Assembly: GCA_949987565.1 (NCBI GenBank)
Contig: OX465115.1
Location: forward strand, 2,933,959 to 2,997,958
DNA: 64,000 nucleotides
Reading direction: 5' to 3'
Source of the DNA: Luidia sarsii
Taxonomy: Eukaryota > Echinodermata > Asteroidea > Paxillosida > Luidiidae
Part shown: piece after piece, positions 31,301 through 38,153 of the stretch
Numbering within the stretch: the stretch's first letter is position 1
How the letters are laid out: each line of letters begins with the position of its first letter
Notes under the pieces: generated by a model
Database searches by the model: none
Told to the model about the DNA's origin: nothing
What the model saw: only the letters and a program-made list of their open reading frames with translations
Position numbers and translations under genes: made by a program

Positions 31301-32956
31301 TTTTTTATTAATGCTTGGTCATTGGATTGTTTATTATGTTGTGTGATTTCCTGCAACACTGGGAGAGCAAATTTTGTGTGGAGAAGTATCTTGAATCTCG
31401 AATCTTGATTCATTGGATCACCCAGTCCTCACTTTTGGTTCATGCTATTAAAAGCAAAGAAAAGTGGAACACAGTTCAAACCCAACTGACATCCAATCAC
31501 AGTGCGCTCTGTAATTCTGTTTACATGAGGAAGACTTTTCCTGCTCAGCAGATTTTGGTGGAATTGGGCCCAGATCCCTGAGCAGAACGGAAGGGCACAT
31601 ACCTTCTTTGGGATTAGCTTAGATTAGCTGGCACCAATGAATCCTTAGTGAATCGTGACATTTTGCGCTGAAGCAAAATGTTGCCGCTGAAAGCAGCTCT
31701 GTGAAACCTTCCCCTGATTTCTCGTTCTTGCCGGTCTTTTATTTGTGACCCGGCACAGCATAATGAGGAATAACCCCCACTTTTGAGATTTTGAGATTTT
31801 CTAATGATGTGAAAGAGTATACCATTAGCTTTCAAATGATATCAAAATTATTTCCGTGTGAACTTTGTTGTAAATAGTACAAGGGGACTTCGCTCGTTCA
31901 TTTGGTACCAGACACAATATAGCAGCGCCATTCTAACTCCTCGAAAGCGGCCATTCAAAAAGGCAGGAACTTTACATTTTCATGAAAACAGTACACAAAC
32001 ACTCCCCCGAAATCCTCCTTTTTTCAACATTTAGAGACGGATTTCGGAAAAATCCTTTGGACATAATATCCTCCAATACATTAACTGTCTGCAAATTTTT
32101 TTTTTTTATCGAATTGAGAAGATATTTTGACTTCAGGCGTTGTTTACCGGTACTCGATTTGTGTTTTGGTTGGATATTCCTTATGTCGCTGTGCCGGATC
32201 ACATTTGTGCATTATTTCGTCGCATTTGCTTTCGTTCATCCCTGCATAGGTGGCAATGCTGATGAACCAACTGGGGGCGTTGTACAAGGAAAGACAGCGC
32301 AAGGAGAAGATGGCAATGGCTCAACGAGTGAAAGCTCACAGACAAAAGGTGAGGGAAAGTTGTTTTCAAACAAAGACTCGTCAGCCTACCACGAAAAAAT
32401 ATGTAGCACGACAAAAAGCCACACAGATGTCCGGTAGTACCAAGTTTGGCTCGCTTGTACGCATAGTGTACTCTTATTGATTTACAAAGGTATTTATGGT
32501 TCCCAATTTTGTTTTGCGAGTTTTGAAAATTGAACAAATGGCAAAGAATACTTTGACTGGACCGAGATTTGAATCCGAGATCTCTGGTTTTGTGTATCAG
32601 CGCTCTTCCCATCTGAGCTATCCAGGCCTTAGATGGTGGCCTCCCAGTTTTGAAAACGGTACATTATTGCAAACAAACAGACCTGTGTTGATCGGTCATC
32701 GTCACTGAAAAAAAAAAATGGCCCAGCACAAAGTGGTAAAGCATACACTGCTAGCAACACATCAGGTCGGACAAAAATTGTTGTATCGGTAATTCAAGGC
32801 TCCCCGTGACCTTGACCGTTTTCCCTTTCTTTTCCCGTGTAGGTTAAGGGCATTGAGCAGCAGAGGGACACAAAGCAGAAGCAGGCCAAGCAGGAGCTGT
32901 ACCGTGCCCTGGGCAAGATGCAGAAGAGGAAGGAACGGGGCAAGAAGAGAGACTAG
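10194..32956 (+). CDS. BMS1: BMS1, ribosome biogenesis GTPase (22 collinear exons; two exons displaced or missing)
   Basis: Bms1 is the nucleolar GTPase of the small-subunit processome that acts with U3 snoRNA and Rcl1 in 18S rRNA processing. The translated exons follow the family end to end: a basic N-terminus, the P-loop GPPKVGKS, the AARP2CN region ([10 protein letters not shown] to YAPMSGVGG), a long acidic Asp/Glu/Ser linker, then the conserved C-terminal domain ([33 protein letters not shown]) and a Lys/Arg-rich tail. Exons: 10194-10363, 11201-11391, 13162-13304, 13852-13973, 15063-15262, 15884-16144, 16551-16667, 17886-18582, 18942-19043, 19850-20034, 20206-20287, 22062-22357, 23240-23326, 24243-24344, 25887-26067, 26417-26475, 26989-27111, 27971-28118, 28635-28810, 29682-29846, 32250-32348, 32843-32956. 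Joining 11391 to 13162 directly breaks the frame (phase 1 to phase 0). The exon that fits after 11391 is in antisense at 21457-21536, and a further ~190 nt is absent, probably in the assembly gap. Confidence 0.96.
10486..10624 (+). repeat. CAT/CAC microsatellite in BMS1 intron 1
   Basis: A run of catcat and catcac hexamers. It reads as poly-His in one frame and poly-Met/Val on the other strand. Neither is a gene. Confidence 0.95.
11064..11136 (+). repeat. Degenerate tRNA-derived SINE
   Basis: gggctgggtgataagagc ... ggggttcaagtccgagtc resembles the A and B boxes of the tRNA-like family seen at 20781. Confidence 0.6.
11201..11391 (+). CDS. BMS1: BMS1 coding exon 2, GTPase P-loop
   Basis: Acceptor GGTTGCCGCAG. 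Encodes [35 protein letters not shown] (G1/P-loop) and [10 protein letters not shown]. The donor GTACGC follows after phase 1. The codon left open here (G) is completed correctly by the antisense exon at 21536. Confidence 0.96.
12070..12269. other. Assembly gap, 200 N
   Basis: Exactly 200 Ns, so probably a fixed-length placeholder. It lies in the BMS1 intron where exons 3 and 4 are expected. The left edge ends in atcaaagctaaaagcttggc, which matches an interspersed repeat (28470s), and the right edge is a hexanucleotide array. Confidence 0.98.
12270..12978 (+). repeat. CCCTGC/CTCTGC hexanucleotide array
   Basis: About 700 bp of ctgccc and ctgcct units directly beside the gap. All frames are open (Pro/Leu/Ala/Cys repeats) because of composition; these are not genes. 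The true length is unknown because of the gap. Confidence 0.96.
13162..13304 (+). CDS. BMS1: BMS1 coding exon 5 (by family order)
   Basis: Acceptor CTCACCTCCAG in phase 0. Encodes [19 protein letters not shown] and [17 protein letters not shown]. Ends in phase 2 at GTACGC. Confidence 0.95.
13588..13754. repeat. Complete foldback repeat (palindrome)
   Basis: Arms of ~75 bp run from ggataaataggtttgcgg to aagaaccggaggaac and back to ccgcaaacctatttatcc, with a very short loop. Related copies lie at 1574, 16440 and 37468. Confidence 0.9.
13852..13973 (+). CDS. BMS1: BMS1 coding exon 6
   Basis: Acceptor CCGAGTTTAG. Encodes [18 protein letters not shown] and [16 protein letters not shown], the beginning of the AARP2CN region. 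Ends in phase 1 at GTACAC. Confidence 0.95.
14065..14374 (+). repeat. CTAGCAGGAC-family repeat
   Basis: gtgatatacaaaaatgttgc, cttactgactaaaattacc, then cctgacgtttcgatcc and agagtgacaaggac. A second truncated start follows at 14310. One of more than a dozen copies in the window. Confidence 0.75.
14568..14929. mobile_element. TTAA-flanked element, AAAGCCCCTACACAAC family
   Basis: Begins TTAAAGCCCCTACACAAC and ends with the inverted form at TTAA. Arms carry matching agatcgaaaaacagaaatg blocks. Other copies at 23365, 27229, 33000 and 55038. Confidence 0.7.
15063..15262 (+). CDS. BMS1: BMS1 coding exon 7
   Basis: Acceptor CCCGTTTTAAG. Encodes [20 protein letters not shown], then [20 protein letters not shown]. 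Phase 1 to phase 0; donor GTTAGG. Confidence 0.95.
15441..15715 (+). repeat. Two adjoining interspersed repeats
   Basis: 15441-15503 is a CTAGCAGGAC-family fragment. 15539-15715 (ggttaagggctaaggaaag ... gtgggaagaagc) matches 41556-41700. Confidence 0.6.
15884..16144 (+). CDS. BMS1: BMS1 coding exon 8
   Basis: Acceptor CATATCGCCAG. Encodes [20 protein letters not shown], then [16 protein letters not shown], the start of the acidic linker. Phase 0 to phase 0. Confidence 0.95.
16308..16382 (-). repeat. tRNA-derived SINE head
   Basis: ggacttgaacccgggacc (B box) and cacctgagctatccagccc (A box) on the minus strand. Confidence 0.75.
16551..16667 (+). CDS. BMS1: BMS1 coding exon 9
   Basis: Acceptor TGTCTCTCAG. 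Encodes [20 protein letters not shown] and SRKKFKQ in phase 0; donor GTAAGA. Confidence 0.9.
16709..17220 (+). repeat. GGGGCA/GAGGCA hexanucleotide array
   Basis: About 510 bp of ggggca, gaggca and gggaca units. The plus (transcribed-sense) strand is G-rich with many GGGG runs. It is the complement of the array at 12270-12978. Arg/Gly and Pro/Leu frames here are compositional. Confidence 0.96.
17226..17760 (+). repeat. Divergent long copy of the CTAGCAGGAC family
   Basis: tttcaatcccagcaggaatctttctc, gatcgaagggaaggcc, gaacacaaaagagcgatta and cctcctggatgttgaggcc follow the same order as the full-length copy at 53900-54413. Confidence 0.6.
17886..18582 (+). CDS. BMS1: BMS1 coding exon 10, acidic linker
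   Basis: The longest exon (697 nt). Acceptor GCCGTATAG. Encodes [17 protein letters not shown], then long Glu/Asp/Ser tracts and a basic [10 protein letters not shown] segment (a possible nuclear localisation signal). Phase 0 to phase 1; the donor GTTTGC is weak. The poly-Ser minus-strand frame is a shadow. Confidence 0.93.
18942..19043 (+). CDS. BMS1: BMS1 coding exon 11
   Basis: Acceptor GTCTCTTTTAG. Encodes [20 protein letters not shown] and PNLRKLVYG, a strongly conserved BMS1 block. Phase 1 to phase 1. Confidence 0.95.
19145..19650. mobile_element. TIR element, GCGTTTCCACTGGACT termini
   Basis: Left end aaagcggcgtttccactgga; right end tccagtggaaacgcggctt. The interior is made of short inverted variants of gtttccactggac and ggttaaattt/aaagtaacc. 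No target duplication was identified. Confidence 0.65.
19850..20034 (+). CDS. BMS1: BMS1 coding exon 12
   Basis: The acceptor is unusual: a C-tract followed by A12 then AG. It is chosen because it restores phase 1. Encodes [29 protein letters not shown] and DWTLDE. Confidence 0.9.
20206..20287 (+). CDS. BMS1: BMS1 coding exon 13
   Basis: Acceptor TCTACTGGACAG. Encodes [20 protein letters not shown] and QKLLDQD; donor GTAAGG in phase 1. Confidence 0.95.
20517..21412 (+). repeat. 412-bp tandem direct duplication containing a tRNA-derived SINE
   Basis: Copy A (from 20517, gggttcgaatcccgcccgag) and copy B (from 20929) are near-identical through aagcactgagcattcagtg, actagttgactagttggg and a SINE head (20781-20861; 21193-21270: gctggatagctcagatgg ... 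aagagcgctggtacg). Copy B also carries an inserted fragment at 21305-21373. Confidence 0.8.
21305..21373 (-). repeat. Inserted repeat fragment, left arm of an inverted pair
   Basis: attttaagatttacattttgg ... caacatttttgtatatcac. It is the reverse complement of 21853-21920, so the two arms face each other around the antisense BMS1 exon. Confidence 0.85.
21457..21536 (-). CDS. BMS1: BMS1 coding exon 3, found in antisense
   Basis: On the minus strand, acceptor GTTCACTCAG, 80 nt of coding sequence, then donor GTGAGC. It encodes [19 protein letters not shown] and LAKVADL, which is the BMS1 block that follows VVSG. It begins with two bases that complete the codon left open by exon 2 (phase 1) and ends in phase 0. 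There is no stop or indel. It lies 10 kb downstream of its expected place and in the wrong orientation, within a BMS1 intron. It is either a misassembled fragment of the true exon 3 or an inverted duplicate. Confidence 0.9.
21853..22008. repeat. CTAGCAGGAC-family palindrome
   Basis: gtgatatacaaaaatgttgc ... ttagtgggcctgacgtttcg ... ggacctttctc, then immediately its reverse complement (gagaaaggtcctgctagg ... gcccactaaatttt). Confidence 0.8.
22062..22357 (+). CDS. BMS1: BMS1 coding exon 14
   Basis: Acceptor TTGCTCAG. Encodes [16 protein letters not shown], an acidic/basic charged stretch, [19 protein letters not shown] and QMADQAQ. Ends in phase 0 at GTGAGC. The last exon bases and the donor are the start of the downstream tandem repeat. 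Confidence 0.95.
22350..22836 (+). repeat. 81/83-bp tandem repeat that copies the BMS1 5' splice site
   Basis: Units begin around gaccaggcgcag|gtgagctcag. Donor-like GTGAGC occurs at 22358, 22441, 22522, 22605, 22688 and 22769 (spacing 83, 81, 83, 83, 81). Six near-identical copies. Confidence 0.93.
23109..23190 (-). repeat. tRNA-derived SINE head
   Basis: gactggaccagggctttaac ... catctgagctatccagccc, minus orientation. Confidence 0.75.
23240..23326 (+). CDS. BMS1: BMS1 coding exon 15
   Basis: Acceptor GTGTGATTCAG. Encodes [20 protein letters not shown] and RPGLYVRVE; phase 0 to phase 0. Confidence 0.95.
23365..23990. mobile_element. TTAA-flanked AAAGCCCC element, long copy
   Basis: The TIR-bounded core (23365-23745) is followed by ~250 bp shared with 27604-27856 (gcatgaaaatctgcgaaaatg ... 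ataactgcaataacagta), so the two loci share a longer composite unit. Confidence 0.7.
24243..24344 (+). CDS. BMS1: BMS1 coding exon 16
   Basis: Acceptor TCTTTCCCGCAG. Encodes [20 protein letters not shown] and [14 protein letters not shown]. Confidence 0.95.
24617..25790 (+). repeat. 99-bp minisatellite (VNTR), about 12 units
   Basis: Units of 99 bp (catggcaccccaacatgg ... gagctggttgcac) at exact spacing, e.g. 24693 and 24792. Because 99 is a multiple of 3, long open frames of 380-498 codons exist on both strands. They are repeat artefacts inside a BMS1 intron. Confidence 0.95.
25887..26067 (+). CDS. BMS1: BMS1 coding exon 17
   Basis: Acceptor TTCTCCGCAG. Encodes [34 protein letters not shown] and [11 protein letters not shown], the heart of the conserved C-terminal domain. 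Ends in phase 1. Confidence 0.97.
26417..26475 (+). CDS. BMS1: BMS1 coding exon 18
   Basis: Acceptor TTTTTTTTACAG. A 59-nt exon encoding [19 protein letters not shown]; donor GTAAGA in phase 0. Confidence 0.95.
26625..26988 (+). pseudogene. Two partial tandem copies of BMS1 exon 19 and its 3' splice site
   Basis: Copies at about 26631 and at 26811 repeat the exon's first ~50 nt (ccgggtttccggattgc...). The 26811 copy has the complete acceptor CTGCTTGCAG. Both carry an extra T (cccttcaac instead of ccctcaac) that shifts the frame to a stop (KSLQHHPNF*). The period is about 178 bp. Confidence 0.9.
26989..27111 (+). CDS. BMS1: BMS1 coding exon 19
   Basis: The third, intact copy of the local triplication. 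Encodes [19 protein letters not shown] and [18 protein letters not shown]; phase 0; donor GTGAGT. Confidence 0.96.
27229..27856. mobile_element. TTAA-flanked AAAGCCCC element, long copy
   Basis: Core 27229-27604 with inverted TTAAAGCCCCTACACAAC ends, plus a downstream extension ending ggggctttaaac. Paralogous to 23365-23990. Confidence 0.7.
27971..28118 (+). CDS. BMS1: BMS1 coding exon 20
   Basis: Acceptor CTCCGTCGTAG. Encodes [31 protein letters not shown] and [12 protein letters not shown]; phase 1 at the end. Confidence 0.97.
28135..28590 (-). repeat. CTAGCAGGAC-family repeat, long inverted copy
   Basis: Reads on the minus strand in the same order as 52866 and 53900. It also contains catcaaagctaaaagcttgg and tggcatggcgccccgatagc, the block that ends at the left edge of the assembly gap and that recurs inverted at 21800-21840. 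Confidence 0.75.
28635..28810 (+). CDS. BMS1: BMS1 coding exon 21
   Basis: Acceptor AATCTCGGCAG. Encodes [34 protein letters not shown] and VNQDSLYK; ends in phase 0. Confidence 0.97.
29411..29665 (+). repeat. 85-bp tandem repeat, three copies
   Basis: ccgaagtggcaagttttgg recurs at about 29433, 29518 and 29603, ending just before the acceptor of the next BMS1 exon. Confidence 0.85.
29682..29846 (+). CDS. BMS1: BMS1 coding exon 22
   Basis: Acceptor TTTTCTCCAG. Encodes [37 protein letters not shown] and [12 protein letters not shown]. Confidence 0.96.
29929..31094. mobile_element. CAGGCATGCAACT element, copy 2, interrupted
   Basis: Bounded by CAGGCATGCAACT/GTTGCATGCCTG and a 6-bp duplication ATGTAG. 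Its right part is the reverse complement of 2433-2687. A TTAA-flanked element is nested at 30217-30920. Confidence 0.8.
30217..30920. mobile_element. Nested TTAA element with CCACTTCGCGCCGG ends
   Basis: TTAACCACTTCGCGCCGGG at the left and CCGGCGCGAAGTGGTTAA at the right. TTAA target duplication and CC-starting termini fit piggyBac-type non-autonomous elements. A truncated relative spans about 32440-32745. Confidence 0.8.
31100..32249. other. BMS1 intron, no distinct feature
   Basis: AT-rich intron sequence. I see no exon or recognisable element. Confidence 0.5.
32250..32348 (+). CDS. BMS1: BMS1 coding exon 23
   Basis: Acceptor CCCTGCATAG. Encodes [20 protein letters not shown] and [13 protein letters not shown], the basic coiled tail. 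Confidence 0.95.
32552..32632 (-). repeat. tRNA-derived SINE head
   Basis: gactggaccgagatttgaatc ... catctgagctatccaggcc; it lies within the truncated TTAA-type element. Confidence 0.7.
32843..32956 (+). CDS. BMS1: BMS1 coding exon 24, stop
   Basis: Acceptor TTCCCGTGTAG. Encodes [20 protein letters not shown], then [13 protein letters not shown] and TAG at 32954. Confidence 0.96.
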   Translation, partial: VKGIEQQRDTKQKQAKQELYRALGKMQKRKERGKKRD

Positions 32957-32999
32957 TAGGGCCCCAATTTCCTCCAGCCCCTTAAGCGCCAAAATTTGC

Positions 33000-33235
33000 T
33001 TAAAGCCCCTACACAACAGTCAACGCCGCTCCAAAAAATTGTTCCCAAAAATTGTTCAAATCTCGGTGAAACGTAAACAATTTCTTTTACTCTTTTCTCC
33101 CAAAATACAATATTTTAGGCAGAAATATTTCAGTGCGAGGTTTCTACTATAACCATCTTCAAACTGTATAAGTTTCATGTAAATCTGTGAACATTTCTGT
33201 TTTTCGATCTTACCAATGTTGTGTAGGGGCTTTAA
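33000..33235. mobile_element. AAAGCCCC TTAA element in BMS1 3' region
   Basis: TTAAAGCCCCTACACAAC ... gttgtgtaggggctttaa, starting 44 bp after the BMS1 stop, so it is likely part of the 3' UTR. Confidence 0.75.
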
Positions 33236-33282
33236 GTAGATACAAAAAAACTGTCACAAACTGCTCACTGACTAAAATGACC

Positions 33283-33375
33283 AGCAACATGTAAATCTTT
33301 TTTTCGATCCTAGCAGGATCAAAGGCAGACCTTTGAGAAAGGTCCTGCTAGGATCAAAACCTCAACCCCTCATCA
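33283..33375. repeat. CTAGCAGGAC-family inverted fragments
   Basis: tttcgatcctagcaggatc followed by gagaaaggtcctgctagg in opposite orientation. Confidence 0.6.
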
Positions 33376-34134
33376 ATTTTAGCTTGGGGGAAAAAGAAAT
33401 TGTATTTACATATTTCGGGCTGCTGTTTTATTGTATTACCGGTACACCATTGGAACTATCGTTGGGCTGGAACTGAATCATACGGGGGAATTGTTGAATG
33501 ATCGGTATTTGGTAGGGTTGTCACTGATGCAGCCAATCTTCTGCCTTTGTGAAAGGTCCTGCTAGGCAGAAGGGCACAAACGTGACACAAACTTCAGTAC
33601 AAACTAGACACAGTCTTGCTCACACGGCATCTTGGCTGTCAATCGGTTTTTACTGTTTATTATAAAAAAAAAAGTGCATTTCATGACTTTACAAGTGATC
33701 TAAATTAATACTGGCAAACTACGTACGGCTTATTTTGGTCACGTTTATATTTCTTGCGATCCGTTGTATAATAAAATAACAGTAATTAGTCAATCTACTG
33801 TGAGTTGGTTTTAGTGTGTCTAAACTTGAAAATTACAATAACATTACATTTGATTGAGAAAAGGTTTTATTTTCACGGGGGGGGGGCACCATCCTGTCAA
33901 ATCAGTTCAGAAAAATTCACATTAATACTTGTCTGAAACGCATGACAGAAGGAGTATATTACCTTGAGTTGTGTTGCCATTTGACCTTGTGTGTGTGTCA
34001 AACTCCCTCTACTTTGCTGAAGGATAACAATAAAATTATTGGAATTAATAGCCTGGAAACTAACGTCCCTGTAAATTCAACTCAAACAAATAATAGAAAA
34101 AAACCTGACTGGGAAAGTTAAATGATTTTGAAAA
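33376..34134. other. Intergenic, no gene seen
   Basis: AT-rich with short homopolymers. No exon or structured RNA recognised. Confidence 0.5.
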
Positions 34135-34216
34135 ATGGCCAAGAATATTTGGCTAGACCCGGGACTTGAACCCCAGACCTCTGGCTGAATGAACCAGCGC
34201 TCTGCTAAATTACCTT
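34135..34216 (-). repeat. tRNA-derived SINE, divergent
   Basis: gacccgggacttgaaccccag keeps the B box. The A-box side is altered (ctgctaaattaccttccact). Confidence 0.5.
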
Positions 34217-34344
34217 CCACTCGGCCACGGTATCTTAATAGCAGCCACAAAAGTGTGACATTGACCACGCATTAATGGGAAAAAAAAAACATTCTGTCCA
34301 TGTAAACAAAAAGTCCACGTGGGAAGGCAACTTAATCTAACACT

Positions 34345-34722
34345 TTGCACCTCCCGCACAGGACACACACTGTATACCACAATTTACCACAGTGCCCTCA
34401 GGGGTCACATACCACAGGACACCACAAAAACCCCGCTGTGGAATGTCGTGGTGCATGGCCCTTATCCTCCCACAGGAAAAACCATGTGTGGTTAATTGTG
34501 GTTTCAATGCCGGTTAGAATACTATCATTACTTTCCAGAGAATGTCGTGGTAAGTCACAGTGCCCTCGGAGATGTAGGCTCACATACCACAGGACACCAC
34601 AAAAACCATGCTGTGGTATGTCGTGGTGTATGGCCCTTATCCTCACACAGGAAAAAACATGTGTGGTAAATTGTGGTTTCAATGCCGGTTAGAATACTAT
34701 CATTACTTTCCAGAGAATGTCG
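34345..34722 (+). repeat. Tandem pair of a ~180-bp repeat
   Basis: caggacaccacaaaaacc ... gtcgtggtg-atggcccttatcc ... tgtggtttcaatgccggtta occurs twice here and once at 44245-44435. The encoded frames are shadows. Confidence 0.75.
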
Positions 34723-37467
34723 CGGTAAGGTATTGCATGGCAGCATTGTTGCCACTGACTCCTTTATCGAGGTTTGAAGATGCAATGCTCACAAACCTCC
34801 TTAAGGATGGCAAGTGTTCTAAATTTCCGATTCCACTTTTGCCGAAGGCTTATAATCACTCATTGAGCATTAGGTCAAGTAAAAATAACAAAACATGTCA
34901 ATAAGCATCCTGCCTTTTGGAGAAAAAAGGAAGGAGGCTTTTTTTTTTTTCAAAATGGCCGACTGACCCTTTTATCCAAAACAACCGGCGGGGCTATTTT
35001 TCCAAGATGGCTGCCAAGTTTTTCCTTTGTTTAAATCAAAATGTTAACGTGTACGAATAGACAATTTCCACAGTGACGACTGAGTGTATAAAAACTACAA
35101 CTCTTTGAAAAAATAATTTTTCCTGGACAAAAATGATGGAATTTTCACTTCTGCAGAAGTGAAAATTCCATCATCATCCAGAATTCCATCATCATCCAGA
35201 ATTCTGGGAGGTTAAAAAAAATACATAAAATGGCGGCCTCCAAAAAGGAAGCGGGCGGGGACACTAAACATGTTTGTATTTTTTGATTGGCCTCAGAGTG
35301 ATTTCAGTGAATACCTACATAATACATGTGTGTACTTGCAAGAACAAGCAACTTTCAGGGGTGAAAACAACAAGTACCCAATACAACATTATACAAGTTT
35401 ATGACAAAAGCCTAGAAGCTTCACGTATGTACATGACATGAATACATGCAAGCCGACAGCACAAACTGTTTCGAAAATAGCTTTTATTAATGAAAATTGC
35501 CATGATTTAACCTTAAAAAAAATTGTTTTAAGAAAATTAATCCCTGCCCTGATTGAGTTAAAAAAGAACCCAGTATTTCTGGCACTTTTTGAATTGTACG
35601 TACGTGTACGTGGTGAGAGATGTTATTGTGGCAACTGGCAACCTTGTTGCATTTCTAAAAGTTTCTATTTGTCCCTAAGCAAAATCATGGTCCTCCTGCC
35701 ATTGAAAACAATCGGGTCTGGATGCGGCCTCACCCCGGAGATGCCTGGCTGTAGCTGAAGGGATTATTATGGTCTGGTGCTGGTCGATTTGTAGTGAGCT
35801 TCACAGAGAGGTTTCACAGACATCTCTGTCGTGTCTGGTTTTTGAAATCTCGACTCTCGGTCATGCCACCAAAGATTGCGCTGGAAGAGGTCTGTCCTCT
35901 CCTCTCTCTGAACTCTATCATCCTCATCTGGTGGCTTACCGGTACTTCACCAACCTCCCAGTTGTGCGTCTACGGGTTTTGTGATGCGGTTTACGTAGGA
36001 AATTCATGTGTCCCCCCCTGCAGTTCACTGGTGAGGCCACAGAAACGACGGAGCCTACACACGGAGTGAAAATAGCACACCCTTGCCGATTTTCTAGGGG
36101 AATCATTGTGCAAACGTGTGGGTCTGCACTCCTATTGGAGAAAGACCACCATGTCCTTTGGGCAAGAAAGGTCAGTACGTGGTGATCTTACCTTATACTC
36201 ATCAACCACACACAAACTATTTGGCACCAAACTCAACGGATCAACTCATCGGCGTTTCCGAAAAACTGGCCAATCAATCCAGGCAGCAGATGCATTTGGC
36301 AACTTAAAGACTGCATTTGTATCGTATCTTTCTCGCCCACCTTTCAATGGGTGGATGAAAAGTGTTATTGTGTATGTTGACCTATGACATTTACACCATG
36401 AAGCAATACTGATTGGTTGCTTGTTCAAATGATTAGTACGCTCGAATAAAAATTCCCACTGTGAAAAATTACAACGATCTGGCGACTAGCTTTTTGGCAG
36501 CTCCCCCCCGAAGCCTTTGCAATTAAAAATTAAGTTTTCTTCTAACTAATACCTGAGCAAATTTTCTGTACACCTTAGTCTAGTACCTAGACTGCTGCAC
36601 AATACGTACACCATTATGCGTACACCACTGCACAGTACATGTACACAGTGCATGCACACAAACGGAACAAAATACCGGATTATGTTCTTTCTATCACAAT
36701 TATATCAACATCACCCATTACAATTTGATTAACAATGATTCAAATCACAGAATAACAACGCTACTTGCTACACTTAACAGACATCACTGAATTGTCCAAG
36801 TTATTACCACACCTACATGTACAGGAAAAATTATAATACACATGAATACAAAAAGGACCCATAAAATGATAAAACTTAAAAAAAACTTAAAAGAGGTCTT
36901 TCTGCCCCTTGAGTTCAGAACGTCATATTTTTCTATGATTTTATTATTGTTTGTTCAAAATTATTTATAACAAAATTCAGCACCATGTTTACTAGCTGCT
37001 GGTGTATTCAGGATTATGGCAAGTTTTGGGTTTTATTTATTTATTTAATTTTTTTTTGGGGGGGGAGGAACAAGTTTTTTTGACAGAAACAAGAATGATG
37101 GAAAGGGGGTTTGCACTAACGTGCGAGTGCCATAAAAACAAGTAAAAATTAGAAAAGGTTAGTGACAGGGATACAAGTGACCGACAAACTCATTTCCTGA
37201 AAATCACTGAAGGCCAATAAATTGTGCGACTGCAAGTGCTTACGCGACCGAGAGATGCGACTGCGAGTGAGCGCTTACGTGACCGAGAGACACCTGTTTG
37301 ACGTAAAAAATTATAATAAAACAAAAATTAAATAAAATAAATTAAAAAATAAATTAAATATTTTTTTAAAAGTCTTACATCCCTGTAGTGATACTTTAGT
37401 ATTCCTTTTTAATTCAGAGAACGGTGACCTATTTTCGAGAGATTTAAAGGTGTTCATGGTGAGAATA
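34723..37467. other. Long intergenic stretch, no gene supported
   Basis: Short open frames exist (for example 35438-36387), but none has splice-supported or recognisable protein content. There is a small hairpin at about 35147-35175 (gaattttcacttctgcagaag). Confidence 0.45.
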
Positions 37468-37680
37468 GCCAGAGTAATAGATTTGCGGTGACACCATGCA
37501 AAGAGGAACTCGATCTTTCAAACAGTACACTCTCTTTGTCTTCAGGAAACTCTGAGAGAGTATACCCAAAGTATACCGTTCGAAACGTCGAGTTCCTTCG
37601 GTTCTTTTCAGAACCACACATACTCACCAAAGAGAACTTTGCATGGTGTCACCGCAAACCTATTACTCCAGCGTTATCTT
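37468..37680. repeat. Foldback repeat with insertion
   Basis: tagatttgcggtgacaccatgc ... gcatggtgtcaccgcaaacc. Same family as 13588 with a longer centre containing inverted gtacactctctt/gagagagtatac. Confidence 0.7.
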
Positions 37681-38153
37681 TCGTAAGAATCTGACTGGTA
37701 TGTCATGGTTACAAAGACTGCATCGACCCCCCTCTACTTTTTTGATGAGTCAAGCTCCCTCACCAGGAGGTCAACTCTGGCCAAATTTTGTGCAATCATT
37801 TTCAGGGACCACCACCAAGGGTTATTTAAAAAGCTGTCCATCAGACAATCAAGTTACATCTAGTCGCGGGTATTCTGCAAAATTCACCAGCACTCGCAGC
37901 TAAAGTTGGACTCAGAATTACCCGACTGAATTAATTTTCTGGACAATTTGAATTCATTATGCATTTCAGTTATGTACAGGGCAATGGACTTGTTGTATGT
38001 TAATACATATTTTCTATTAATTTTAAAAAAAACAAAATTCAAATGGAAGACTTTGTGTATGCGGTAAGATAGACATGCACATCCATTGAGCACACATCTC
38101 GAGGTTTCTGTCTGATGACCTGCTGGCTGCAGGTCAATTTTTTTTTTTTTTTT